Assembly: GCA_003695705.1 (NCBI GenBank)
Contig: RFHU01000317.1
Coordinates: 1-43,547, forward strand
Source of the DNA: Planctomycetota bacterium
GTDB taxonomy: Bacteria; Planctomycetota; J058
Length of the DNA stretch: 43,547 nucleotides
Reading direction: 5' to 3'
Shown here in pieces: positions 7,186 through 17,284 of the stretch. Below the pieces are notes generated by a model. The model was given only the letters and a program-made list of their open reading frames with translations. It was not told where the DNA came from and searched no databases. Position 1 is the first letter of the stretch. Every line of letters starts with the position of its first letter. The position numbers were made by a program, and so were the translations under genes.

Positions 7186-10100
7186 TCAACGCCGCGGGAC
7201 GGTCAAGGTCCACGCGCGCTCCTGACGGAGGACCCGCTTGCTGTCCCGCACCCACGGAGTGGGGTCCCACACCTCCGCGGAGATCCGGTAGCGACCGGGC
7301 GCGAGTTCTCCCGGGCGGACTTTGATGTAGTGCACGTAGTTGCCCTCGATCACCTGCAGCTTCCCGCTCACATCGACCACCCGCTCGTCCTGAGGAATGG
7401 GGAGCGGGGCTGCCCGGCGCGCCCGCGTCCCTTCTCCCTCGCCGTTCTCGAGGGGATCCTCGTCGGCGGTCGGCCCATCCGGAAACCGCTCGAGGGTCTC
7501 GCGACGCCAGTGGACGAACAGAGCGTGGGTGGCGGGCTTGAGCACGAGCACGCGAAAGGTGAGGACGCCGCGCTCCGCTTCGAGCTCGGCTCCCTCCGGC
7601 CAGGCGCGGTCGATGGGGTGCACCCGACGGTAGAGGGCCCGAACCATGACCTCCATGCACACCGCGCAGAAGGGCGCGCCGGCGTCCCGCATCACGCACG
7701 CGCGCTGCGGGCGCCAGTAGCCCTTGCGCTGCCGATGGGCGCCCTCGAAGACGCCGATGGGCTTGCCGGTCCAGTTCCCGGGACCGCGGGCGTCGAACCA
7801 CGCCTTCCAGGGGGCGGCCGCGCGCGCCGCGGCCTCGTCCTCGGCCGCCACGACGTTCGGGCCCACGACGCGCGGCGGGCCGCGGTGGGGGCGCGGCGGA
7901 CCCGGGTTGGGCCCGGGCTCCTGTTCGTATTCGTCGGCCAGACCGCCGAAGGCGTGACCGAGTTCGTGCGGGGTGACCGAGACCATCGTCTTGGCGACGG
8001 CGACCGCGCCCCCTCCGCCGGTGGCGACGCTCGCGTAGTCGTTGCCCACCGAGACGGCCAAGCGGTCGTGCTCGCCCGGCCACCAGCGCTCCAGGAGGCG
8101 AAGCATTCGCTCGCGCCCCGGCCCCACCGTGTAGACCCCCCCGTTGACCTCGGTTCCCAGCGCGGTGTCCTTGCGTTCTCCGTCCTTGCTGAGGCCTTCC
8201 TCCGCGCTGGCGAGGTTGACCGCCCAGTAGTTGATGTAGGAGTCGTATTCGCGAAAGAAGTCCTGCGCCTGACAGGCCCGCACCGCGCCATCCGCAGCAC
8301 GGTCGAAGAGGACCTGCTTGCGGTCGTCGAGGACGTAGCCGTCGCCGAAGAAGTAGATGTCCAGTCGGTTCGCCGACGGCCCGTTCCGACCGCGTCCCAG
8401 GACGACCCGCACGTCGCGGCGGCGCAGCATGGGGCCCTCCAGGCGAGCGCGCGCTGCTTCGCCGACGTCCGGAACGTCGGCGTGCCGGGCAACGAGCCGG
8501 GCGAGGGCCTCCCGGCCCGCCGCGTAGTGTCCCCGGTCCATGAGGGCCACGGCGCTGGCGAGGAGGCGCTCCAAGGCCTTTCGACCCTTCGCCTCGCGTG
8601 CGGCACGAGCCAAGGCGCGCGCCGCCTCGCGCGCTTCGCGCCGCTCGGCGAGGACCCGCGCCTTCTCGGCAGGGTCGACCAAGCGCCCCTCGAAGACGAC
8701 GAAGCCGCCGCGGGGCAAGGGCACTTCCGCCGCCAAGGCGTAAAACGAGAAGACCTCGCTTCGCAGGCGTCGCCGCCGCGCGAACGGAATGAGGATGCGC
8801 ATCGCGCGCTCTTCCAGTCCGGTGCGCAGCGCGTGGAAGGCCTTGGCCTGGGCCAGGGGCCAGTCGTCCGCTCCGAGCTTGGCGAAGAGTTCCTGCGCTT
8901 GCGCGGGGGTCAGGCGACCTCGGCGCAGGCGGACCACGCCCGAGCCCTTGGCCACCACCGGCGAGAGGACGACTTCCTCGCCGTCGAAGCGGACGAGGCG
9001 CGCGCGGAGGCTGCCGGCCAGGGTGAGTTCGGGGCGGTCCTCCGCCGGCCCCTGCGCGGCCGCAAGGCCGGCGGCCAAGAGGCGCTCGAGCCCGCGCACT
9101 TGCCGTCGCAGCCAGTGCGCGCGCAAGCGGGCCTCGTCGTCGAGGGAGAGCAGGAGGAGCGCGTCGAGTTCCTTCCAGGCGGTCGCGAAGTCGAAGCGCA
9201 GGGCCGCGGCGATCCCTCGCTGGGCCACGGTGGTGGCCTCGGGACTGAGGGGCGCCGCAGGCTCTCCGCGGGTGGCCGCGCGCTCGGCGACCTGCCGCTC
9301 GAGGGCGTCGACCAAGGCGTCGATGCGCTCGTCTTGACCCAGACCGCGCAGCTTGGACTGCTCCTCGAGGACGAGGAGGATCGCCTGCACGGGGCCGAGG
9401 CGAACGGAGAGCGCGCGGGCCCGGCCTTCCAGCTCCCGGACGGCGGCCTCGGCCTCACGCCGAAGGCGAAGCCGCAGCTCGCGGGCCGCGGCCTGCTGCG
9501 ACGAGCCGGGACGCAGGGCCTCGACCAGGGCGCACACGGCGTGCGCCCCCGCCCGGTCGCCCTGGCGAGCAAGGCGGCGCGCCTCGGCGACCAAGGCGTC
9601 GAGGGCCGCGCCCAGGCGCCGGTCGCCGGCGTTCCGCGCCCGGGCACGCAACTGCTCTGCGAAGAAGAGGGCGTCGTCGCCGCGCGGGTCGTCCGGATAC
9701 GACTCGGCGAAGGCGGCGAGCCCCTCGGGGAGAGCGTCGGGGCTCAAGAGCCGGAGGCGTGCCCAGGCCTCGTCCGCGTCGCCCGGCTCCCCCGACCTTG
9801 CCTGCGCCGTCGCCGGTCGTCCGTCGGCGGCCGGCGCGGGCGGCTCGACCGCGACGTGGGGACGCGACGACTGCGCTCCTGCGCTGGCGACGGGCCTTCC
9901 CGAGGCGCCCACGAGCTTCAAGACGGCGTAGGTCGACCCGCAAGAGACGAGGACCGCGGAGACCCACCCGGCCGTGCGCCCGAGCCGCCGCTCCAAGCGC
10001 TTGCGCGCGGCCAAAGCCCGGGCGGCTTCCCGGGCGGAGCCCGGGCGCGGCGGGGGCGAGGACGCGCCGTCGCTCCCCTTTGCGTCCGAGGGCGCGGGAG

Positions 10101-10536
10101 GTGCTGCTCCGGCCGCGCGGCTCGGAAGGCCGCCGCCGCGCGCAGGAGCCCGCGCGTCGTCCGCGGCGACGGATTCCTGATCCAGACCGCCGCTCCCGGT
10201 TCCGACGACCAGCACCGCCTGCCCCACCCCGACCTCGTCTCCGGGAGCGAGGGGACGCTCCCCAGTCACCCGGACGCCGTTGACCAGGGTGCCGGCCTTG
10301 GTGCTGGAGTGGTTCAACAGCCGCAGCTCCGCTCCGGATCGACGGATCTCGCAGTGGAGGCGGGAGACCCCGGCGCCTCCGACGACCACGTCGCAGGCCT
10401 GGGTCCGTCCGATGCGCAGCGGCGCGTCGCCGATGCGCACGCGCCGGACCTCACCGACCCCCTGGTAGACGTCCAACCAGAACTCGCCCAAGGGCCCTCC
10501 GACGGAGGGGTCGCGCCCCTCGCGCCGCCGCATCAT
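7186..10536 (-). CDS. FHA domain - transmembrane - IgA peptidase M64-type metallopeptidase
   Basis: From the chosen ATG (10536) the protein is 1116 aa. Residues about 38-112 are an FHA domain: [11 protein letters not shown], then SRLHCE and LVNGVRV with the conserved Gly/Arg, Ser, His and Asn. FHA domains read phosphothreonine. An Ala/Pro-rich stretch and one transmembrane helix near 185-207 follow, then several hundred residues of Arg/Ala-rich helices. The C-terminal half carries [11 protein letters not shown] and the zinc motif [17 protein letters not shown] (His pair near residue 855), typical of peptidase M64, plus [15 protein letters not shown] near the end. The FHA should be cytoplasmic and the peptidase outside. 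The frame is open further upstream to 10734, but that part has no FHA-like sequence and crosses the divergent intergenic region, so the ATGATG at 10536 is preferred. Confidence 0.82.
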   Translation of the reverse strand: MMRRREGRDPSVGGPLGEFWLDVYQGVGEVRRVRIGDAPLRIGRTQACDVVVGGAGVSRLHCEIRRSGAELRLLNHSSTKAGTLVNGVRVTGERPLAPGDEVGVGQAVLVVGTGSGGLDQESVAADDARAPARGGGLPSRAAGAAPPAPSDAKGSDGASSPPPRPGSAREAARALAARKRLERRLGRTAGWVSAVLVSCGSTYAVLKLVGASGRPVASAGAQSSRPHVAVEPPAPAADGRPATAQARSGEPGDADEAWARLRLLSPDALPEGLAAFAESYPDDPRGDDALFFAEQLRARARNAGDRRLGAALDALVAEARRLARQGDRAGAHAVCALVEALRPGSSQQAAARELRLRLRREAEAAVRELEGRARALSVRLGPVQAILLVLEEQSKLRGLGQDERIDALVDALERQVAERAATRGEPAAPLSPEATTVAQRGIAAALRFDFATAWKELDALLLLSLDDEARLRAHWLRRQVRGLERLLAAGLAAAQGPAEDRPELTLAGSLRARLVRFDGEEVVLSPVVAKGSGVVRLRRGRLTPAQAQELFAKLGADDWPLAQAKAFHALRTGLEERAMRILIPFARRRRLRSEVFSFYALAAEVPLPRGGFVVFEGRLVDPAEKARVLAERREAREAARALARAAREAKGRKALERLLASAVALMDRGHYAAGREALARLVARHADVPDVGEAARARLEGPMLRRRDVRVVLGRGRNGPSANRLDIYFFGDGYVLDDRKQVLFDRAADGAVRACQAQDFFREYDSYINYWAVNLASAEEGLSKDGERKDTALGTEVNGGVYTVGPGRERMLRLLERWWPGEHDRLAVSVGNDYASVATGGGGAVAVAKTMVSVTPHELGHAFGGLADEYEQEPGPNPGPPRPHRGPPRVVGPNVVAAEDEAAARAAAPWKAWFDARGPGNWTGKPIGVFEGAHRQRKGYWRPQRACVMRDAGAPFCAVCMEVMVRALYRRVHPIDRAWPEGAELEAERGVLTFRVLVLKPATHALFVHWRRETLERFPDGPTADEDPLENGEGEGTRARRAAPLPIPQDERVVDVSGKLQVIEGNYVHYIKVRPGELAPGRYRISAEVWDPTPWVRDSKRVLRQERAWTLTVPRR

Positions 10537-10736
10537 CGCGCACGCCCCGGGCCGGAGCAAGCAGGCACCCCTTCCGCGCAGAGGGTCCCTCGCGACCCGC
10601 GGGAACGGCCCGGACCCGCTGTGCCCCGAGGGGCGGAGAAACTCCCGCCTTGTCTGGCGCACCGCTCGGGACTGGCGTAACCTGCCGTCCCCTCTCAACC
10701 AGCGTCCGAGGGACGCGACACTGCGGGCGGACACCC

Positions 10737-12566
10737 ATGAGCAGCAGCCTGACGGCCGACCGGGTGGTCATTCGCTTCGCCGGCGACTCCGGCGACGGCA
10801 TGCAACTCACCGGCAGCCAGTTCACCAACACCTCGGCCATCATCGGGAACGACGTCAGCACCTTTCCCGACTTCCCCGCCGAGATCCGCGCCCCCGCCGG
10901 GACCCTACCCGGGGTCTCGGGCTTCCAGATCCAGTTCGGCAGCGTGGACATCCACACGCCCGGCGACGCGCCCGACGTGCTGGTGGCGATGAACCCCGCC
11001 GCGCTGAAGGTCAACCTCGGCGATCTTCCCCGCGGGGCGACCATCGTGGTCAACGAGGACGCCTTCACCGAGACCAATTTGAAGAAGGCCGGCTACGAGC
11101 AGAACCCGCTCGAGGACGACAGCCTGCAGGGCTTCCGCCTCATCAAACTGCCCATCACCACGCTCACGCGGACGGCGCTCGAGGAGGTCGACCTCGACAC
11201 GGGCTCCAAGGACCGTTGCAAGAACTTCTTCGCCCTGGGCCTCATGTATTGGCTCTACGAGCGTCCCCTCGAGCCCACCCTGGCCTGGTTGGAGCAGAAA
11301 TTCGCCAAGAAGCCGGTCCTGGTGGAGGCGAACGCCCGCGCCCTCAAGGCGGGTCACGCTTACGCCGAAACCGTCGAGCTCTTCCAAGGACACTGCCGGG
11401 TCGCGCCGGCGAGCCACCTTCCCGCCGGCGAGTACCGGCAGGTGACCGGCAACGAGGCCACGGCCCTTGGGCTGACGACGGCCTGCAAGCAGCTCGGCCT
11501 CCCCCTCTTCTACGGCAGCTACCCGATCACTCCGGCCTCGGACCTGCTGCACTTCCTCAGCCGCTACAAGAACTTCGACGTGAAGACCTTCCAGGCGGAG
11601 GACGAGATCGCCGCGGTCTGTGCTGCCATTGGCGCCTCCTACGCCGGCAACGTGGGCATCACCGGCACGAGCGGTCCGGGGGTGGCCCTCAAGAGCGAGG
11701 CGATTGGCCTGGCCGTGATGGTCGAGTTGCCGCTGGTCGTCGTGAACGTCCAGCGCGCCGGACCGAGCACCGGAATGCCCACCAAGACCGAGCAGGCCGA
11801 CCTTCTCCAGGCGCTCTGGGGTCGCAACGGCGAATCCCCCGTGGCGGTCCTTGCGCCGGCGACCCCGGCGGACTGCTTCCCGATGGCGATCGAGGCGGTG
11901 CGCCTCGCCGTCGAGCACATGGCGCCGGTGATGCTCCTCTCGGACGGCTATCTGGCCAACGGCGCCGAGCCCTGGCGCATTCCTGCGGAGAGCGAGCTCC
12001 CGGAACTCACCGTGCGCTTCGCGCGCGCCGACGGCAGCCCCTTCGAGGGCTACCGCCATGACCCCGAGACGCTGGCGCGTCCCTGGGCCGTCCCCGGTAC
12101 CCCCGGCCTCGAGCACCGCGTCGGCGGCCTGGAGAAGTGGGACGTGACCGGAAACATCAGCTACGACCCCCAGAACCACCAGCGCATGTGCGAGCTGCGC
12201 GCGGCCAAGATCGCGCGGATGCGGGTGCCCGACCAAGAGGTGGAGGGCGATCCCGAAGGTGAGTTGCTCGTCGTCAGCTGGGGTGGAACCTATGGCGCGG
12301 TGCTCTCGGCGGTGGAGCAGCTCCGGCGCGAGGACGGCCGCAGGGTCGGCCTCGCGCATCTGCGCTACCTCAACCCCTTCCCCAAGAACCTCGGCGAAGT
12401 CCTCGGCAAGTTCGAGCGGGTCCTCGTGCCGGAGCTCAATCTCGGCCAGCTCGATACCCTCCTGCGGGCCAGGTTCCTGGTGGAAACCATCGGCTACCCC
12501 AAGATCCAGGGTCGGCCCTTCAAGGTGGCCGAGCTGGTCGCCAAGATGCGCGAGGTGCTCGCATGA
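10737..12566 (+). CDS. korA: 2-oxoglutarate (2-oxoacid):ferredoxin oxidoreductase, fused gamma-alpha subunit
   Basis: With KorB this enzyme oxidatively decarboxylates a 2-oxoacid, probably 2-oxoglutarate, to the acyl-CoA and reduces ferredoxin. The 609-aa protein has the gamma domain first ([17 protein letters not shown] and [11 protein letters not shown], about residues 9-60). The alpha domain follows from about residue 205, with [42 protein letters not shown] and [12 protein letters not shown]. This fused layout is the usual one in many bacteria and haloarchaea. No ferredoxin-type cluster is present. ATG at 10737 is chosen because the gamma signature begins nine residues later; the frame is open back to 10650. 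The stop overlaps korB by ATGA. Confidence 0.93.
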   Translation: MSSSLTADRVVIRFAGDSGDGMQLTGSQFTNTSAIIGNDVSTFPDFPAEIRAPAGTLPGVSGFQIQFGSVDIHTPGDAPDVLVAMNPAALKVNLGDLPRGATIVVNEDAFTETNLKKAGYEQNPLEDDSLQGFRLIKLPITTLTRTALEEVDLDTGSKDRCKNFFALGLMYWLYERPLEPTLAWLEQKFAKKPVLVEANARALKAGHAYAETVELFQGHCRVAPASHLPAGEYRQVTGNEATALGLTTACKQLGLPLFYGSYPITPASDLLHFLSRYKNFDVKTFQAEDEIAAVCAAIGASYAGNVGITGTSGPGVALKSEAIGLAVMVELPLVVVNVQRAGPSTGMPTKTEQADLLQALWGRNGESPVAVLAPATPADCFPMAIEAVRLAVEHMAPVMLLSDGYLANGAEPWRIPAESELPELTVRFARADGSPFEGYRHDPETLARPWAVPGTPGLEHRVGGLEKWDVTGNISYDPQNHQRMCELRAAKIARMRVPDQEVEGDPEGELLVVSWGGTYGAVLSAVEQLRREDGRRVGLAHLRYLNPFPKNLGEVLGKFERVLVPELNLGQLDTLLRARFLVETIGYPKIQGRPFKVAELVAKMREVLA

Positions 12567-13588
12567 CGCAGGCCACCGTGGTCAAGCTGAAGAAAAAGGA
12601 CTTCGAGTCGGACCAGGAAGTCCGCTGGTGCCCTGGCTGCGGGGACTACGCCATCCTCGCCGCCATTCAGCGCACCATGCCCGAGCTGGGCATTCCGCGC
12701 GAGAAGCTCGTGTTCGTGTCCGGGATCGGCTGCTCGAGCCGTTTCCCTTACTACATGAACACCTACGGATTCCACACCATCCACGGTCGGGCGCCTGCCT
12801 TCGCCACGGGGATCAAGTGCGCCAACCCCGAACTCAGCGTGTGGCAGATCACGGGGGACGGCGACGGGCTGAGCATCGGGGGGAACCACCTGCTCCACGT
12901 CCTGCGGCGCAACCCGGACATCAACATCCTCCTCTTCAACAACCGCATTTACGGGCTCACCAAGGGTCAGTACTCGCCCACCTCGGAGAAGGGGAAGATC
13001 ACCAAGTCCACCCCCTACGGCTCCATCGATCAGCCGGTGAACCCCCTGAAGTTCGCCATCGCGTCCGGAGCCACCTTCGTCGCCCGCACCATGGACGCCG
13101 ACATCAAGCACATGATGCAGACCTTCAAGGCGGCGGCCGCGCACAAGGGGGTGGCCTTCATCGAGATCATGCAGAATTGCCCGATCTTCAACGACGGCGC
13201 CTGGAAGGGCTTTACGGCCAAGAAGGAGCGCCCCGAGCGGGTCCTCTACCTCGAGCACGGCAAGCCGATGCTCTGGGGCAAGAAGAAGAACCGCGGCCTG
13301 GTCCTCGACGGTTTCGACTTCCGCGAGCGCTCCTGGGAAGAGGGCGACGAGGTTCCCAGCGACGTCCTCGTCCACGACGCCCAGGCCGAGAAGAGCTCGC
13401 TCGCCTACCTCATGACCGAGATCGAGCACCCCCTCCCCGTGGGCGTCTTCCGCGCCGTGCAGAAGCCCACCTACGAGCAGGAAATGCTCGCCCAAATCGA
13501 AACGGCGAAGCAGAAGATCGGCCACAGCGACCTCGGCCGCCTCTACCGCGAGGGCGCCAACACCTGGACCGTAGCGCCCAAGGACTGA
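12563..13588 (+). CDS. korB: 2-oxoglutarate (2-oxoacid):ferredoxin oxidoreductase, beta subunit
   Basis: KorB is the thiamine-pyrophosphate subunit that also carries the single [4Fe-4S] cluster. Visible ligands and motifs are [13 protein letters not shown] (Cys pair near 23 and 26), SGIGCSSR and MQNCPIF for the cluster. The TPP/Mg motif is [12 protein letters not shown] with [17 protein letters not shown]. Length (341 aa) is normal for KorB. It overlaps korA by 4 nt (ATGA), so the two are cotranslated. Substrate cannot be fixed from sequence alone; the gamma-alpha fusion and the [13 protein letters not shown] segment favour 2-oxoglutarate over pyruvate. The enzyme could serve an oxidative TCA step that avoids the dehydrogenase complex. 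Confidence 0.93.
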   Translation: MTQATVVKLKKKDFESDQEVRWCPGCGDYAILAAIQRTMPELGIPREKLVFVSGIGCSSRFPYYMNTYGFHTIHGRAPAFATGIKCANPELSVWQITGDGDGLSIGGNHLLHVLRRNPDINILLFNNRIYGLTKGQYSPTSEKGKITKSTPYGSIDQPVNPLKFAIASGATFVARTMDADIKHMMQTFKAAAAHKGVAFIEIMQNCPIFNDGAWKGFTAKKERPERVLYLEHGKPMLWGKKKNRGLVLDGFDFRERSWEEGDEVPSDVLVHDAQAEKSSLAYLMTEIEHPLPVGVFRAVQKPTYEQEMLAQIETAKQKIGHSDLGRLYREGANTWTVAPKD

Positions 13589-13649
13589 CGGGCCGCACCC
13601 CAAGGCCAGCGCAACGCAAGGAGTTCGGCGGCCTTCGGGGCGCGTTGGA

Positions 13650-13686
13650 GGGCGGGCGCAGCGAAGCTGCCTGCGCCATCCCGCCC
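13650..13686. terminator. Bidirectional hairpin between korB and the convergent kinase gene
   Basis: GGGCGGG-CGCAG (13650-13661) pairs with CTGCG-(cca t)-CCCGCCC (13671-13686), giving 12 bp with one small bulge. It sits in the middle of the 163-bp convergent gap and could stop both transcripts. No U-run is visible, which is common in GC-rich genomes. Confidence 0.45.
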
Positions 13687-13751
13687 GCGCCTCTCCGTCG
13701 GGGCGGGGCGGATCGACCCCTCTCTCCGCTCGGCGGGAGGGGGTCCCGCCG

Positions 13752-15977
13752 TCAACGTCCCTCGGGGAGCGACCGCGCCGGCGCCTCGCCCAGCAGTTGG
13801 CGGACCGCCGCGTCGAGGACGATGCCCTGCGCGCGGGCCTGGGCCAGGGCGGCCTCGCGGAACGCGGCGAGGTCCGCCGGGTCGAGGGGCCCCAGGCGCC
13901 GAGCGCGCTCGAGGTCGCCCAGCGCACGCGGCAGGTCGCCCCAGGCGGCGAGGACCGCCCGCGCGCGGAGGAGGAAGGCCTCGGGGCTCGGCGGCGAGAG
14001 GTCGACGGCGCGGTCGGCCGCGGCGAGGGCGCGTGTCGCGTCGCCGCGCGCCAAGTGGACCCTCGCCAGGAGGGCGTGGGCGCGGGGGTCGCCGGGGTCG
14101 AGTTCGACGGCGCGCAGGGCATCGCGCAAGGCGGACCCCGCATCCCCTAGCGCGAGCAGGCACCGGCCGCGCAGCCGACAGGCCTCCGCTTCCACGGCGA
14201 TCTCTCCCGCGAGCCGGTCGAGGCGTTCGAGGGCTTCGTCCGCCCTGCCCGCGCGGAGGAGCAGTTCCGCCTCGAGCAGCCGGGCCGGGCTCAGGTCCGG
14301 CCACGACTCGAGGGCGCGTTCGAGGGCCGCCCGGGCTTCTTCCCAGCGCCCGTCCGCGCACGCAAGGCGCGCGCGGGCGTAGGCCGTGAGGGCTGCGTAC
14401 GGCGGGGGCGCGTCGGCACGACCGGCGAGTTCGCGGTAGAGGCGGCGCGCGGCGGGCGCGTCCCGCAGATCCGCGCGCAGGACCTCGGCCTGGAGGAGGA
14501 GCAAGGGCTCGGGATGCGCGGCGGCCTCGCTGGCGATGCGGAGGTCCGTCAGGGCCCGCAGGAGCAGTCCCCGCTCCTGGTCATCCTCTCCGCGGTTCCG
14601 GTCGGCCCTGCGTTCGAGCGCGAGGCGCCGCAGGGTCTTGGCCCGCGCCACGCGACCTTCCCAGGCATCCGGGTAGCGTTCGAGGAATCGATCCAGCGCG
14701 GCCAGGCGCTGGCGAGGGGTCGCGGCCAAGGTAGCCTCGACGAAGGCCAAGCGCTTGGCCTCCTCGCGTTCGAAGTGGGCCAGGGCCTCGCGGTGGGCGT
14801 TCAGGAGGCGTCGGCGCTCCGCCTCGAGGCGCCGGCTGCGCTGGCGCGCGGCCTGGACCTCGGCCTCCACCCCCAGGGCCAGGAAGAGCCCGCCGCCGAG
14901 GCCGGCGAGGGCGACGAGCGCGCCAGCGACCAGCGTTCGCTGCCGGCGCAATCGGCGAGCGAGGCGGCGCGCCCAGGACGGCGGCCCTGCCTCCACCGCG
15001 CGCCCTTCGAGGAATCGCTCCAAGTCGTCGGCCAACGCCCCCGCGCTGGGGTATCGGGCCGCGGGGTCCTTCTCGAGGCACTTGAGGACGATCGCCTCCA
15101 GGTCCCGCGAAATGCTCGGGCGCAGGGCGCGGGGGGGAGGTGGGTCCTCGAGGAGGACCCGGTCCACGAGGTCCGCGAAGCTCTCCGCCGCAAACGGGAC
15201 CCGCCCGGTGAGGACTTCGTAGAGGGTCGCTCCGAGAGCGTAGATGTCCACCCGCGGATCGTCGTGCCGGCCCCGCAACTGCTCGGGAGCCATGAACGCA
15301 GGGGTGCCCACGCTCTGGTTGCTGCGGGTCAGGCGGGAAGCCTCGCTGAGGTCGAGGGCCAGCCCGAAGTCGGTCAGGTAGGCCTCGCCTTGTCCGTCGA
15401 CGAGGATGTTCTCGGGCTTCACGTCGCGGTGTACGAAGCCTTCGCGATGGGCGTGTTCGAGGGCACGGACGACGGGCAGGAGGAGGCGCGCGGCCTCGCG
15501 TGGCGGCAGGGGTCCGCGCTCTTCGAGGAGGGTGTCGAGGGCCACGCCGTCGATGCGTTCCATGGCCAGGTAGAAGCGCCCGTCGCTCTTCCCCGCGTCG
15601 TGCACGGCCACCAGGTGCGGGTGGCGCAGGTGCGCGCAAGCACGCACCTCGCGAAGGAAGCGCTGGATCTGCGCTTCGCTCGCATCCCGACCGGCAATGA
15701 GGGTCTTGAGGGCGACGACGCGATCGAGGCGCGGGTCGTAGGCCTCGTAGACCACGCCGACGCCGCCGCGTCCGAGTTCGCCTACGATCTCGTAAGGCCC
15801 AATGCGCTGGGGCCGCTCCGGGTCCAGCCCCGGCGCCTCGTCGCCGTCCGCACCTCCGGCGGGGAGATGGGTCCGGGTGATGCTTCGGGCGGGGGACACC
15901 GCGGGGGTCTCGTCGCGCAGCGACCGCGCGCTCAGCTCTCCGCTCCTCGACGGTCCCGCCGCTTCGTCCACGTCCAT
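13752..15977 (-). CDS. Transmembrane Ser/Thr protein kinase with C-terminal TPR-like repeats
   Basis: This is a Hanks-type (PknB-like) kinase of 741 aa. The kinase domain spans about residues 62-326, with glycine loop GELGRGGVGVVYEA, Lys91 in VVALKTL, the catalytic loop FVHRDVKPEN (181-190), TDFGLAL (202-208) and TPAFMAPEQL. One transmembrane helix lies near 349-370, followed by a coiled coil and Ala/Arg-rich TPR-like helices to the end (for example ARVHLARGDATRALAAADRA). The kinase should face the cytoplasm and the TPRs the periplasm, a planctomycete-like layout. ATG at 15977 is used. Its AAGG lies directly before ATG and 6 nt before an in-frame GTG at 15971, so either start is possible. It is divergent from moxR across 89 bp. 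Confidence 0.88.
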   Translation of the reverse strand: MDVDEAAGPSRSGELSARSLRDETPAVSPARSITRTHLPAGGADGDEAPGLDPERPQRIGPYEIVGELGRGGVGVVYEAYDPRLDRVVALKTLIAGRDASEAQIQRFLREVRACAHLRHPHLVAVHDAGKSDGRFYLAMERIDGVALDTLLEERGPLPPREAARLLLPVVRALEHAHREGFVHRDVKPENILVDGQGEAYLTDFGLALDLSEASRLTRSNQSVGTPAFMAPEQLRGRHDDPRVDIYALGATLYEVLTGRVPFAAESFADLVDRVLLEDPPPPRALRPSISRDLEAIVLKCLEKDPAARYPSAGALADDLERFLEGRAVEAGPPSWARRLARRLRRQRTLVAGALVALAGLGGGLFLALGVEAEVQAARQRSRRLEAERRRLLNAHREALAHFEREEAKRLAFVEATLAATPRQRLAALDRFLERYPDAWEGRVARAKTLRRLALERRADRNRGEDDQERGLLLRALTDLRIASEAAAHPEPLLLLQAEVLRADLRDAPAARRLYRELAGRADAPPPYAALTAYARARLACADGRWEEARAALERALESWPDLSPARLLEAELLLRAGRADEALERLDRLAGEIAVEAEACRLRGRCLLALGDAGSALRDALRAVELDPGDPRAHALLARVHLARGDATRALAAADRAVDLSPPSPEAFLLRARAVLAAWGDLPRALGDLERARRLGPLDPADLAAFREAALAQARAQGIVLDAAVRQLLGEAPARSLPEGR

Positions 15978-16033
15978 CCTTGCCGGTGCATCCGCTGAGG
16001 ATACCCCTTCCCCGCAGGTCGTGCTCCGGCGCG

Positions 16034-16039
16034 TATGAT
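16034..16039 (+). promoter_or_regulatory. -10 element of the moxR promoter
   Basis: TATGAT lies 27 nt before the moxR start codon in GC-rich sequence. No good -35 hexamer is found at 16-18 bp, so this is a tentative call. It implies a leader of about 20 nt. Confidence 0.4.
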
Positions 16040-16066
16040 CCGGGCGCAACCAGAGTCGACCCCGCG

Positions 16067-17116
16067 ATGAACACCTACGACTCCCCAAAAGCCGTCGAGA
16101 ACCTCGACTTCGCACAGCTCCGAGACGAGATCGAGTCCGTCCGGGAACGCGTGAACGGCCTTCGCACGCGACTCGGCCGCTATTTCGTGCAGAAGCAAGA
16201 GCTCATCGACCTCATGGCCATCTGCACCATCGCCCAGGAGTCGCTGCTCATCGTTGGACCGCCGGGCACGGCCAAGTCGGATTTGGTCACCAAGTTCTGT
16301 GAAGGTCTGGGGCTCGAGGGCGAGGACTACTTCGAGTACATGCTCACCAAGTTCACCGAGCCCAGCGAGCTGATCGGGCCCATCGACCTGCAGCGCCTCA
16401 AGGAAGGCGCCTACGTCCGCAAGGTGGCCGGGAAGCTTCCCCGGGCACGGATCGCCTTCCTCGACGAGATCTTCAAGTCGAACTCCGCGATCCTGAACAC
16501 ACTGCTCACCATCATCAACGAGCGCAAGTTCTACCAAGACGGCCGGCCGGTTCCGGTGCGCCTGGTGATGCTCTTCGCGGCCACCAACCTCGTGCCCGAG
16601 TTCGAGGAACTCGCAGCCCTCCGCGACCGCTTCGTCCTCAAGGCCGAGAGCGTGCCCGTCAAGGACGAGCACATGGATGCCCTCCTCGAGAAGGGACTCT
16701 CGAACGATCTCCATCGGGCGCTCAACCGCAGGCCTTGGGCTGGGCAGGCGGGCTTGGACGACTTCCTCAAGCTGCGGCGCTACCTGCACCTGCAGATGGC
16801 CGGCGTCGGCGAAGGAGCCCGCGCTCCGGGCGACGACGCCGACGGAGCCGTCGCCCGCGACCGCAAGCGCTGGTTTCCCGACGACGTCTTCGACTTGTTC
16901 CGCAGGATCCTGCGCACCCTGGAGCGCGAGCACCGCGTCGTCGTTTCCGATCGCAAGTTCATCAAGCTCTACCAGCTCATCCGCGCCCGCGCGCTTCTGT
17001 TCCACGGCGGCGCCGTGCGACCCGAGGACCTGGTCTTGCTCCGCTACGTGGGCGACCGCAACGAAGACTTCGCGCCCCTGCGCGAAAAGGTCGATGCCCT
17101 CCTGCGCATTGGCTAA
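16067..17116 (+). CDS. MoxR/RavA-family AAA+ ATPase
   Basis: MoxR ATPases act as chaperone-like remodelling rings, usually with a vWA-domain partner. The 349-aa protein has Walker A GPPGTAKS (64-71), the MoxR-specific FTEPSELIGPIDLQ (96-109), Walker B RIAFLDEIFKSN (128-139), ILNTLLTIINERKF (142-155), sensor-1 AATN (171-174) and arginine finger LRDRF (185-189). The C-terminal third is a helical lid followed by a winged-helix-like segment (KFIKLYQLIRARALLFHGG). The FLDEIFKSNSAILNTLL wording is of the RavA-like branch rather than MoxR proper. It starts with ATG at 16067. A 168-nt gap with two hairpins separates it from the next gene on the same strand. Confidence 0.9.
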   Translation: MNTYDSPKAVENLDFAQLRDEIESVRERVNGLRTRLGRYFVQKQELIDLMAICTIAQESLLIVGPPGTAKSDLVTKFCEGLGLEGEDYFEYMLTKFTEPSELIGPIDLQRLKEGAYVRKVAGKLPRARIAFLDEIFKSNSAILNTLLTIINERKFYQDGRPVPVRLVMLFAATNLVPEFEELAALRDRFVLKAESVPVKDEHMDALLEKGLSNDLHRALNRRPWAGQAGLDDFLKLRRYLHLQMAGVGEGARAPGDDADGAVARDRKRWFPDDVFDLFRRILRTLEREHRVVVSDRKFIKLYQLIRARALLFHGGAVRPEDLVLLRYVGDRNEDFAPLREKVDALLRIG

Positions 17117-17149
17117 CACCCCGTCGCAGCGGACTCCGAACGAGTCCTT

Positions 17150-17168
17150 CGTGGGTCGACGTCCCACG
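17150..17168 (+). terminator. Hairpin downstream of moxR
   Basis: CGTGGG (17150-17155) and CCCACG (17163-17168) form a 6-bp stem with a 7-nt loop, 34 nt after the moxR stop. No U-tract follows. It may end or weaken transcription between moxR and the next gene. Confidence 0.3.
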
Positions 17169-17215
17169 GTCGCTGGAGCGCCGCGCGAGGTGCTCGGCGA
17201 AGCAGCGAACGGCCC

Positions 17216-17263
17216 CCGGGAAAGGTCGGCGGCACCGCCGCCCCCCGCGGAGACCTTCCCCGG
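17216..17263 (+). promoter_or_regulatory. Long imperfect hairpin upstream of the 17285 gene
   Basis: CCGGGAAAGGTC (17216-17227) pairs with GACCTTCCCCGG (17252-17263) with one A/C mismatch. The 24-nt internal region has its own small GGCGG-CA-CCGCC stem. It ends 21 nt before the ATG, close to the ribosome site, so it could regulate translation or readthrough from moxR. Confidence 0.4.
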
Positions 17264-17284
17264 CTCCTCGCCAGCGAGGGAGCG

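Noticed and set aside
7330..10680. Very long open frame (1116 codons) on the plus strand opposite the FHA-M64 gene
   Set aside because: It is the antisense shadow of a GC-rich gene. The minus frame shows FHA and zinc peptidase motifs; the plus frame shows none.
10650..10683. Possible korA promoter TTGTCT with TAACCT
   Set aside because: The spacing is 22 bp, too long for a sigma-70 promoter, and neither hexamer is good enough alone.
10537..10734. N-terminal extension of the FHA-M64 gene to 10734
   Set aside because: The 66 extra residues are Arg/Gly-rich without a recognised motif and would occupy the whole divergent intergenic region, leaving no room for the promoters.
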